In this document: piece by piece, positions 20,555 through 31,217 of the stretch
Layout of the letters: each line of letters opens with the position of its first letter
How positions within the stretch are numbered: the first letter of the stretch is position 1
DNA from: Phycomyces blakesleeanus NRRL 1555(-)
Lineage: Eukaryota; Mucoromycota; Mucoromycetes; Mucorales; Phycomycetaceae
Direction of reading: 5' to 3'
Assembly: GCF_001638985.1 (NCBI RefSeq)
Contig: NW_017265134.1
Location: 1,550,001 to 1,614,000 of the forward strand
DNA: 64,000 bases
Translations under genes and position numbers: made by a program
Notes under the pieces: generated by a model
Databases searched by the model: none
What the model was told of the DNA's origin: nothing
Seen by the model: the letters and a program-made list of their open reading frames with translations, nothing else

Positions 20555-23500
20555 CCAAATTACACGTATAAATTATAAAAGATATAGAGTATAGAAAGAG
20601 AAAGAAAAGAAATAAAAGATAGAAGAGTGAAAGAGAGTAAAAGGCAAAGTGAATTGAATTGAATTGTTTTTTTATTTGTATTTTAAAATAAGAATAATTA
20701 TACACACACATAGAGAATATAATATAATGTAATTTGATATTTGTTTCTCTTTCCTTGCTTGCTTGCTTGTGTGCTTGTGTGCTTGTGTGCTTGCTTGTTT
20801 ATTTGTTTTCTATTTATTTTAATATCTACCTTGTTGTTTGCATGTGATTATTGTCATTCAATGCCCATTTGCAATACAATTTTAAAGGAATACAAAAACC
20901 ACTTGGGGGAGGGGGTCATTATGTATTTTATATATATATATTTTGGGGACCTTTTTTCCCTTTTCCTTTCTGTGTAATTGATCACTGTCTATCACTTGAA
21001 ACCAGTTCCACAAAGATATTATAATCTACAGATTTATGTATATTTTTCAAATCTAAAATAAGTTATCATAATTCACAGATATTCAGCAAAGTCAAAGCAA
21101 ATGAAAGCAAAGCCTGTCAAAGTAAAGTTGGAATAAAACAGAGACTTCACATACTAAATCAGTACCAATAATAATATTTACTATTTACTATTTACAAATC
21201 ATAATAGAAAAATAGGAAGAACAAGAAGAAGATCGCCAAAGGAATAATATTAAAAAAAAAATTAGGTAAATAATAGTCATTGTTTACAAGAGGTTAAATA
21301 TACACACACACAAAGCTATTTAGGAATACACAATAAATGAAACAACAAAGTGACAAGTACAACTACAACTACAAGCACAAACACAAATAAATACAAGAGA
21401 AAAAAAAAGAGTCTTGTTGGTAAAGAAGTATATACCTTACTTGAACTATTACATACATAATCTTGGTACCTATATCTTCGTTGTATTTCTTAAGAATAAA
21501 ATAAAATGAATAATCAAAGTCGATCTTATCCGTCAAACTGACACTTTGGCCGTCACCCCCGTAAACATCGGACGAGCACAAATCCTGTGTTCAGGTCCGT
21601 GTAACTAATTGACTAGATCAAGCTTAGATACTTTATTTTAGAAATATTTATATTTATATTTATATTTATAAATAATGATAATGATTATAGCCTGTCATGG
21701 CCCAGTATAATGAAAACAACATATCATCTACAATAAACATCAAACTTGAACAAAAGTTAATAACAAAAAAGCGTTCTATAATGAATTCCATATTTGAGAG
21801 CATACATGTATATATATTCATCTTCGTCTTCATTTTCATCTGGTCTTACACACATACAAGCCTATCCAATCAAGGAAAGAGGGAGGGAAAGGGGGGAAAG
21901 TTTGATTGAGTTGATAACACTATTTAATGGTACTCGGCTACTTCATCCCCACCAATTTCAAATACACGGACATTTATCTGTAGATTATAAAATTGACCAT
22001 TGTAGACTAAATGATATAATTCATACAAAGTAATAGGACATTTGAGAAAACATACACTCAAAAGCGTCCATGTTTTTTTTTTGTTCTTCAACAAGAACAA
22101 TTAAGGATAGCCTGTCACCAAAAAAGAGATATATATATATACATATAAAGCTTGCTATTAACATCATTTCATTGTGTGATAGATAGGCAACAATAGACCC
22201 TAAACGTTTGTTTGGGCATATCATTGTACACCTTTGTTTGAGTAAACATAGAAAGAAAAGCAAGCAACTATACACATATACATACATGAGTTTGTATGTA
22301 TGTGCGTCTATCTATTTATATTACAAGTAAAAACTTTGTACAATAAAGCATAGTGTATGCATACTCTATCTTATCAACCAAAGCAAATGTCTACATTCCC
22401 CTTTTATTTTAAAGAATAAATAAATATATGTACAAAGTAGACTTTATTTTTGATTTTATTCTTCTTCTTCTTTCTAATATGAATAACAATATTTTAATCA
22501 ACCAAGCAAGCAAGACAGCAAGGTAGCTTATTGATAATGTCTACAGCTGAAACATATAAATACAAAATAGAAAAAGCAGACAATAGAAACTTAGTCGTAT
22601 GTCTTATCGATGGCTATTATTTCTTATCAAGTTACACTATTTAAAAGCATCTTCTTCCGCTTGTTCCGTATATGTCTGTCCGTCTGTATTTAGATCCTAT
22701 TGTCTTTTCAAACTACAAAGAAAGAGAAGAAAAATTGTGGATCTTCTTTCATAACCATAATTGCCACCGTAAGGGAATCAAGTAGTGCACATTGACCGAC
22801 TATTACAAATAGTACAATATATCTCACATTTTCTCTGTTACTTTTGGTAATCTAAATCACCATTAATATTAGTGTATATAAATGTAGGTATTTAGTTGAG
22901 TTAAGTTGAGCTATATTATATGGTTCTTGTTTCTATTTCTATTTCTTACATATTTGCTATTCATTTTAGTGTTTTCTTTTTTACATGTGAATCTAACTGA
23001 CAATCTATACATTCAACCCTAGTTTATCTTTTCTCATGAAACACTTTGATATACATACATGTCACATATAATTGAATCTAGTCTTTAGTCTCTTTTATAT
23101 ATATATATATATATTTATACATATACGTGTGTTTTATCAAGGTTTTTTTTTTTTAAAAATATACAACATTTACTTATCTTTCTCTACTATTTTCTCTTTT
23201 ATTTCTCGGTCATTAACCCGCCCCCCCCCCCCCCCCCTTTTATTCATATGTCTAGGGGGTATAAGGGAAGGATAGGAAGAAAGAAGGGGCGGAAATAGAG
23301 ACAGCTATAAAGAGAGAGAGAAAAAGGGTTTAGATAAGTTTATTGCTGTAAAAACTCAACCTATCAATTGATATTAAGCTCTATTTCAAAAAAGATACTC
23401 TTAATAGCAAGATCATGAAATGTTAATCTCGAGAATCCTTTACTACACACTACACAATATACACTTTTAATTCGCATGTATAGACTTGTGTATCTGTTAT

Positions 23501-23716
23501 AATAAAAGCCAAAATACAGTCGAGTATATTGTATGTAAAGCATTGTGACGCGATTTTGGAATACTCTATTCAAACAAACTATCATTTAATATTAATAATA
23601 TTAATAATAAATATATCAAATAACAATAAAGAGTTCGAACTTGTACTGCATCTCTCTCTCTCTCTTCTTTTTCTTCTTCTGATAATAATAATAATTCTTA
23701 TTATTTCTGGCTTACA
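20555..23716. other. 3.2 kb without a recognised gene
   Basis: AT-rich sequence with short frames only. It has a poly-C run (23221-23237), GT/TTG repeats near 20755-20810 and small coding-like fragments near 22538-22695. It contains the divergent promoters of the MIT-domain gene and the exonuclease gene. Confidence 0.55.
23221..23237. repeat. Poly-C tract
   Basis: Seventeen consecutive C in otherwise AT-rich DNA. This is the same kind of tract as the poly-G that breaks the assembly at 19.2 kb. Confidence 0.95.
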
Positions 23717-26327
23717 ATGTTGCCTTCGTTAAAGCTGTTTAATCAAATACCATGTCCAGATCTACCAGATTGTAATCGTGGTCCATGCTTTTATTCACAT
23801 TCATTGCCTCCTGGTTAGTTTGGCATAGAAAGAAAGAGAAAAAAAAAGGGCTGTCCCAACTTGATCATCAAAACCTCATTTTCAGAACATTAAAATCAGC
23901 ACCATCAATCAAACGACGCAAGATCATCACCTCCACAAAAGCATCTGTCGATCGTCCATTCAAATTACCAAACGCACCAAACGCACCTATTACACCAAAA
24001 AAGCCAGTAACCGATAGACATTTAACCAGTAGACCCACTCAATCAGCATCGACATTAGGTATAAACATAATTACATGTATACGTATTATTATCATTGAAA
24101 CAAAAAATTCCGTTTGTAATGAATGAATAAAGTTTACTTAATACATACACTCACTCAATAATTTTAATAATGTAGCAAAACGGCCTAATCCACAAACATC
24201 ATCCACTCCACGTCCTGAACTCGTTCCTACAAACTCTAGATCTCAACTTGTTGCACCCCCATCTATCTATAAAACAACCCCAAAACCAAGTCATGTATCT
24301 ACACTTGCTCCTTCCAAGATTGCTACGACTATGCACGGCCCACGACGAATCGCACACGCAAATACAGTACGTCATTTATTCTACATACATACATATATAC
24401 ATACAAATATACAAAATATATGCGCAATAAAAATAAAATTTACAAGACTTTGTTCATTTGTTTATTATTAACTACCTTTATAATATATTGAGTTGATATT
24501 CGTCTTGTGCTATCATTAATATTGTGATCATTACTATTAAATAAGACTGCCAATACAGGTCCACCTGTGATCCTTCCTAATATACGTTCCCACACGCCAC
24601 TCAAGATTAGACAGGCAAGCTAATATTAATATTAATATAAGATTAATATAAGATTAATATTAATACATTGTAATGCAATATATTAAATGTGTGTGTGTTT
24701 GTGTGTGTGTACTTGTAGGTTACGGCAAACAAAATATACGAGAGTTTCTGCCGAATTTACAATGGGTTACAACCCGATCTTGCCACCAAACACGCGACTG
24801 ACCAAGAAGATCAAATCCACCAAAAGACCATCAATCCTGCTGGCTACAAACAGATGGCCATGACCGTCTTGATGGGGTTAAAAAAGAGACCAGAGGCAAC
24901 CGGACCAAATGACATTGGAATTCATGGCGAGTGGGTTGACCCAGGCGTGATGGCTACAAAGAGCATCGAGGCAGAGTCGAGAAAGTACTGTATTCCAAAG
25001 GAAGAGCTAGAAGAGATGGGTTATCCACCCCTGGAGCTCTTGGATAGTCCTGGTGGAGGTATGGGGTCTAGTGTGCTGCACAAGAAAATGAAGTGTGATC
25101 GATGCAACCGAGATTATAAAGTCAAGGATGTCTTGGAACAAGTGGATCATACGCTGTGTTTGTACCACCATGGCCGTATGCGGATGGTTATGAAGTCAGG
25201 TATTTATTGTATATTGTAAAATCATCAAGAGTCTGACAACTATATTTGTATTTGGTGGATATGGGTCTGTAGGTGAAAAACATAGAGTGTATAGTTGCTG
25301 CGAAGAATCATACGGAAGCGAAGGTTGTGTCAAGGGGCCTCATGTGTACAAAGGTAATGCATTCACATATTGTACAATATTTAGACAACAACAAAAAATT
25401 CTTTTGTTTCTATCTATGTTTACAAATCCATAACAGATGAAGATTTTGAGACAATGCACGAAAAGATTGGCTATGTTGAAACACCAGCTGCCAATCCATC
25501 AAAGCCTCGTACTGGCATTGTAGCGTTGGATTGTGAAATGGTAAATGAACGTATATTGATATATGCTAAAGTATGGTTGCTAATGTATGTATGGCTTCAC
25601 AAACACAAAGGGATATACAACAGCTGGCATGGAGTTAATCCGATTAACAGTGGTGGGAGAACAATCAAAGATATTGATTGATGAAATCGTATTACCATCA
25701 CATATGATCATCGATCTCAACACGCGTTACAGCGGTATAAAGACTCTAGCGGGTGTGAAACACAACCTGGAAAGCATCCGAGCAGAGCTATTTAAATACA
25801 TTGATAGTAACACCATATTGCTTGGACATGGCTTGGTAAGTACATGCTATATAAATATAAATAATATCAGTATATATGTCTGACAAACAATCGATCAAAT
25901 CAAATCAAATATGTATATATATATATATATTTAGGAAAACGACATGAATGCTTTAAGAGTAAGCTAAAGACAAACCCTCAATTTGGGTATTTATAATGTA
26001 AGGAGGTTCTGTAGACTAATCTTATTATTGCCATGTTAGTTGATCCATCCCAATATCATTGATACAGCAGCAGTAAGATTCTCTGACTCCTTTAAAAGAA
26101 AAGCAGAAAAAAAAGAAAGATAACCTTATTAATTTATTAATTTTCTTTAGCTCTTCCCACATCCTCACGGACTTCCCTATCGATATGGCCTGCGTGCTCT
26201 TTCTACACGTCATCTCTCGAAATTCATTCAAGAAGGTTCAGACGGACACGATTCTTTTGAGGATGCCCAAACTTGTATGGAGTTGTTGGAAGTCTTTTTG
26301 AAGAACAAATCAAAGCAGACAAGATAG
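23717..26327 (+). CDS. REXO1/Rex3-type DEDDh RNA exonuclease, 11 exons
   Basis: Exons: 23717-23813, 23900-24058, 24176-24366, 24546-24614, 24719-25199, 25273-25353, 25437-25540, 25611-25835, 25935-25958, 26040-26072, 26151-26327, totalling 546 codons plus TAG. The N-terminus has a C-X5-C-X4-C-X3-H zinc finger (CPDLPDCNRGPCFYSH), as in animal REXO1. A basic, Pro/Thr-rich linker and a Cys-rich zinc segment follow (CDRC at ~310, then CCEESYGSEGC). The exonuclease domain shows ALDCEM (residues 389-394, first D and E), GHGLENDMNALR (second D) and HDSFEDAQTCMEL (H and last D), so the DEDDh set is complete. Family members trim 3' ends of rRNA, tRNA and RNase MRP RNA in the nucleus. Intron 4 has a GC donor. 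The micro-exon 25935-25958 encodes only eight residues, including a catalytic Asp. Confidence 0.92.
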
Positions 26328-27076
26328 TATTAAAGGCTGAGGAGTCATTATCATTTAAAGAAATAATATCAGCACCAACTCCAACAGTAAAAGAAGAAGA
26401 CGAAGAATATAGATAGTAGAGAATTGATACTGGTACACCAATAATTTGTGTATGTATGTATGTATGTATATTAGAGATATTGAAACAATAAATAAAGTGC
26501 TTCAATTATTGTTCTATTTTATTATATATATATATATATATTTTACTTGAGATGCATTTGGACAAAAAAAATTATGGATGAGCAGCATATTATTTTCCCC
26601 TTTGAATAGCAGTCAAGGCACTAGTGGATGTGATACAAAATTTGGCTTTATTAATCGTTTGGCTCTTCATTTCTATTTTTTTTTAATAGTAAGATCCCTT
26701 TTCTTCCTACTCCTTATTAGAATTGTAACACCAGTAACAGCAGCAACAAAAAAGAAGCTCTCACTCGGGCAAGTTATACCAATTGTTCAGTGGTCTTTAT
26801 TTTTCATTGGAATTTTAGTACCAATAAATACAAAATAAAACAAAAGAATTAGATTTAATTTTGACATCTTTTGAGAAGAAAATATGAGCAAAAGTCTCTA
26901 TACTCTGTCTTTTTGTTTTTCTTTGTTATACAAATTTCACATTAGGATTGACGCAGTTATTCAGTCGGAACCAATGACAGTACCAAGAAAAAAAGAAGAA
27001 GCAAAGAATGTATCTTAAAATATACCTTGATTGTCTCAGTTTTGTAAGATGAGCTCCCAAAATATGTATATATATA
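26328..27076. other. Intergenic, no gene recognised
   Basis: AT-rich. A frame at 26578-26838 has a hydrophobic stretch but no family resemblance and I do not call it. It ends at the TA target site of the first Tc1-like element. Confidence 0.55.
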
Positions 27077-27103
27077 TACACTCCGACAATAAAAATCATC
27101 GAT
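27077..27103 (+). repeat. Left terminal inverted repeat, Tc1 element 1
   Basis: Starts TACACTCC after a TA dinucleotide. Its complement is at the right end (28400-28426) with several mismatches. Confidence 0.75.
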
Positions 27104-27185
27104 GAACCACATTTTTCATGCTGCTTTTTTTATAACATTCTTTACCTTTCTCTTCCTCACACCTTTACCTCAAACTTAACCACCA

Positions 27186-28253
27186 ATGTCGAAAAGTAAT
27201 AAAAGAATTAAAACTACTCCCTCCAGACGCGAGCTGTCAGATTTTGAGCGTGGAGGCATTGTTTGGCTCTCAAAAGCCGATCATACTCCAACTGACATCG
27301 CAAACCGTATGAACATTCCTAGAACTACAGTTTTCGATACAATAAAGCGCTGGGAGACTACTGGAACAGCCAAGACAAAGACCAGACCTGGGAGACCAAA
27401 GAAACTTAGTGTAACAGACGTTACAAGTCTTTGTTTGAGTGTGAGACGTAATCCTTTTGAGAGTTATGGATACCACCAGGCAAATTTGGGAGCTGCTGGC
27501 GTTATTGTCTGTAGACAGACAGTTATCCAATACCTACGAGCAAAAGGCTTCGGTTCTTACACCCCTGTATCTAAACCAAAGTTAACCCGTGAGCAGAAAA
27601 AGAATCGGTTGCGTTGGGCTAGAGCTAGGGCCAGTTTTAGCATCGAAGACTGGAGCAGAGTGGTGTGGTCAGATGAGTCGAGGTTCATGGTGAAAGGCAA
27701 TGATTCTGACCCATCCGTAATTCGTAAACGAGGGGAGAGGCACCAGGAACGCCATACACTAACAACAGAAAAGTATGGAAAAGGTTCCGTGATGGTATGG
27801 GGTTGTTTCTGGGCTGGTGGCATTGGGCCATTATCGTTTATCGAAGGATCTGTAGACCAAGATGCATACGTCAATTGTCTGTCTAAGGACTTCAATCCCT
27901 GGTACAAACAATTGAATGAAGAACATGACACCATGTTCACATTCCAAGAAGATGGTGCTAGCTGTCATACTGGGTCCTACACGACGTGGTGGAAAAACCG
28001 TTGGGAGATTAAACGATTTGACTACTGGCCGTCGCAAAGTCCAGATTTGAACCCAATTGAGCATGTCTGACATGCCCTAAAGGCCAAGGTTCAAGAGAAA
28101 AAGGCCTCTATTAACAATGTGCAAGAGCTGAAGGCCTGTATTCTTCAGGAATGGGAGTTGCTTGACCCTGGAGTTCTGCAAACTCTTGTGGCAAGTATGC
28201 CTGACAGAGTTAAAGCAGTCATAAAAGCTCGTGGTGATCATACCGTATATTAA
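27186..28253 (+). pseudogene. Tc1-like transposase, one nonsense codon
   Basis: The frame is 356 codons if the internal stop is read through. A paired-type helix-turn-helix region comes first (ELSDFERGGIVWLSKAD, IPRTTVFDTIKRWE), then a GRPKK hook. The DDE domain has WSDESRF, then FQEDGASCHTG (second Asp intact), then SPDLNPIEHV (Glu). The next codon, at 28068-28070, is TGA where related transposases have Trp (EHVW). The frame continues normally after it with LKAKVQEKKAS to TAA at 28251-28253. All catalytic residues lie upstream of the stop. Confidence 0.92.
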
Positions 28254-28399
28254 ACCTCATTTTTTTATTTTTATTCTATAATATATATACATTTTTCTAT
28301 AGCAACACAATGTTTGGTTTTATTTTGTCAACTTCTTGAGAAGATATAGCATAATGAAGTTGATGTATGGTTTATTCAGGGGTAGAAATCAAAGATTTT

Positions 28400-28426
28400 G
28401 TCGGTGATTTCAGTTTTGGGAGTGTA
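28400..28426 (-). repeat. Right terminal inverted repeat, Tc1 element 1
   Basis: Reverse complement begins TACACTCC, matching the left end. TA follows at 28427-28428. Confidence 0.75.
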
Positions 28427-29675
28427 TAAGGAGGAGCCAAATGAAAAAGAAAAAGCTTAAATGTCGGAGTGAATACCAGCCAATAAAATAAAGCTAAAAT
28501 TGATCTATTCAATTTAAACAATTTTATGACTTATCTTGAAAGTTGTTCTGCAAATCCTCAAGTCACTTTCATTATCTATTAATTGGAATCAAATTTTTTT
28601 TTGATTTCTTATTATATAAGTGCTAATACCAATAGCATAAATATCTTGAATACATTTCTTTTTGTTTTAAAAACTTGGATTTATTTGTACTTAACCATAT
28701 AGCAATACACCTGAAATTTATTGTACCCAAGTATCATGTATCTTTACTTGAAATAAGAGTCTTTTACCTTAAAAAAAAAAGATCAACGAAAAACTCTTGT
28801 ATAAAAAATTAAGTATTACATGATTGGTATAACCTAGTGACAAACTTATATAAAACTGTACTGTTATATTTTGTCTTTTTCTTAGTAACAGAGCCAAAAA
28901 TAAAAAATCTTTCTCTATTTAATATTTCCGATACTAGTATACTTTTAAAGTATATAGTAATTCAGTTTTTGTCTATATATAAATGTGTGTTCATACTATT
29001 TCCTAACTGATCCAGGCTGTATTATACATATGTTTTTATATAGAAACCTTTATTCTCCTCTTTTATTTTTTATTTTCTTCTTTCTTTCCTTTTCATTCTG
29101 AAAGGCCTTGGTCTATAATTTCAAAAACTTGTCATCTTGTGCGACTAGGAATATTGAATGATAGCTCTGGTAGTCTTTTTTTTTTTTTGATAAAAGATAA
29201 TAATAATTCGCAGTTAAATTTCACATCAAATGACGATGTATTTATTTATTTATTCTTAAAATAAATAAACAAAAAAAAGGGCGTCAGAAATAGTACTTAG
29301 AAAATCTGTAAATTACTCGACCGAATTGGTGGTTATCATTGTTGCTAAAGAAGAATAATAAGAAGAAGAAAAGATGGTGGTATTTTCATTGGTATTGGTA
29401 GTGCAATTATTGTTACAATAAAAAAGAAGAAACCAAACGTACAACTGTAAAGTCACTATCACTGTCCTTGTTCTTATTGTTCATTTTTCTAATACCAGTC
29501 TCTTGAAGTTTGTATCAAAACAAAGAAAATGTTTTGAAAATTGGTACTGTTGTATAATTTTTATTTTTGGATTTTGCGTTAGTGCTCATCTTCAATAGTC
29601 CCAAATGTGGTACGCTTACTTTTAAAATAAAATTTCGGTGTGTACCTGTAACCAAGGAAGCTTAAAATAAAGCTA
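28427..29675. other. AT-rich spacer between two Tc1-like elements
   Basis: About 1.25 kb with no recognisable gene or transposon end. Confidence 0.6.
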
Positions 29676-29707
29676 TACACTCGAGTGTAATAGGTCATTA
29701 GACGGTC
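29676..29707 (+). repeat. Left terminal inverted repeat, Tc1 element 2
   Basis: Begins TACACTCGAGTGTAATAGGT and ends GACGGTC. It differs from the right end by a single base (CATTAG versus CATTGG). Confidence 0.95.
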
Positions 29708-29808
29708 ACAGATTTTTTGATTTTTTGATTTTTTTTATGCATTATCAAAATACTCTTTTCTTTGTAAAACCACTAAAAACTCTTAAACAAATAAAACAAA
29801 AGCACAAA

Positions 29809-30898
29809 ATGACTCCACCAACTTCTAGCATCACAAAACCCAAAAGACAAGAGTTAGATGCGTTCATTAGGGGCCGAATTATAGGTCAATGGGAGAAGGA
29901 CACTACATATGGAGAAATCTCTAAAGCCCTTGACATTCCGAAGAGCACTGTTGGAAATGTAGTGAAAGCCTTCAGAGATAAAGGTGTTTCCAAGCCCTTG
30001 ACACGTCTAGGAAGGGAACCAAAGGTTACAAAGAGAACACAATCTGTGATGGTGCGCTCATTTCGTAGTGAGCCATTCGTGTCAATTGCGGCTCAGCATC
30101 AGAGATTAGTCGATGTGGGAATCTCCATCTGCATGACTACATTCCGTAAGAACATGGAACTTCTTGGCTTTAGTTCTCACTCAGCAGCTCGCAAGCCAGG
30201 GTTGACCGAGAAACAGAAGGAAAACAGGCTGAAATGGTGCCTTGACAAAGTGAATTGGACTGTTGAGCAGTGGAAGTCAGTTGTCTGGTCAGACGAGTCC
30301 AGATTCATGGTAGTTGGCAATGATGGAAGAGTCAGAGTCATCAGAAAGACTGGCGAGAGGTTTGACAAGAACCATATTGTCCAAACATACAAGTTTGGTA
30401 AGGGTTCCGTCATGATTTGGGGTTGTTTCTGGGGGTGGGGGTCTTGGCCCCTTGGTAACATTGAAAGGAAACATCGATCAAGACAAGTACATCGACTGTT
30501 TGGCTCAGTACTTTCTTCCCTGGTACGAGGAACTGTCCAGGGATAATAACAAACAGTTTTTGTTCCAAGAGAATGGTGCACCATGCCACACGGGCGCTTA
30601 TGCCACATGGTATAAAAAAGAGAGGTGTCTAATAGATAGCTTTGATTTTTGGCCTGCCCAGAGCCCAGATCTTAATCCTATCGAGCATATTTGGGCTCAT
30701 CTTGCGAGGAAACTTCGCAAGAATAGAGCACAAGTAACCAATGTGGAAGAACTTGAAGCGGTAATCCACAAGACATGGTTGGAGATACCACTTCAAGTTC
30801 TGGAAACTTTGGTAGCCAGCATGCCAGATAGGCTTAAAGAAGTAATCGAGAGAGGTGGTGACACAACTCATTACCAGAGCTCATACCTTTTCTCTTAA
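29809..30898 (+). pseudogene. Tc1-like transposase with frameshift and lost catalytic Asp
   Basis: The start was taken at MTPPTSS (29809). An in-frame upstream ATG at 29725 is possible but begins in AT-rich leader. N-terminal HTH (IRGRIIGQWEKD, IPKSTVGNVVKAF), then a DDE domain with WSDESRFMV. In the G-rich tract near 30432-30442 one extra base shifts the frame. The second frame continues with LKGNIDQDKYID to TAA at 30896-30898. The second catalytic motif reads FQENGAPCH, with Asn encoded at 30572-30574 where Tc1 transposases have Asp. The Glu of SPDLNPIEH is present. The protein would be inactive on two counts. Confidence 0.92.
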
Positions 30899-31023
30899 AT
30901 ATATATATAATAAACTATGTTTTCTCTAAGTTTTGCTTTATTCTGAGCACATTTTATTATCAACATTGTTGAAAAGAAAATATCGTCCATAATATGCTTG
31001 AAAAATAATTTTGAAAATTAGAA

Positions 31024-31055
31024 GACCGTCCAATGACCTATTACACTCGAGTGTA
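31024..31055 (-). repeat. Right terminal inverted repeat, Tc1 element 2
   Basis: Reverse complement of the left repeat with one mismatch, followed by the TA duplication. Confidence 0.95.
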
Positions 31056-31217
31056 TATATATATGAAAATACATATACGTTTTGGTGCCAGATTTCAAGC
31101 TTTGTTCTGAGTATATAACCCTGTCCTCTGTCCCAAAAAAATATATTTTTTGTCTTGTTTTTCTCTTTCATTGAACTAGTTTTATTTATTTACCTTTTTT
31201 TTTTTAAAAAAAAAACC

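Larger units (their letters stand above)
27077..28426 (+). mobile_element. Tc1/mariner-like DNA transposon 1
   Basis: A 1350-bp element is flanked by TA on both sides (27075-27076 and 28427-28428). The terminal inverted repeats start TACACTCC and stay imperfectly similar for ~27 bp, through AAATCAYCGA. One transposase frame fills most of the interior and carries one premature stop. Confidence 0.88.
29676..31055 (+). mobile_element. Tc1/mariner-like DNA transposon 2
   Basis: A 1380-bp element with ~32-bp terminal inverted repeats that are almost perfect, flanked by TA (29674-29675 and 31056-31057). The tip of each repeat is itself a palindrome (ACACTCGAGTGT). The transposase is related to, but clearly distinct from, that of element 1. 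Confidence 0.93.

Noticed and set aside
26578..26838. 86-codon frame with a hydrophobic stretch
   Set aside because: AT-rich composition, no motif, no splice context; probably chance.
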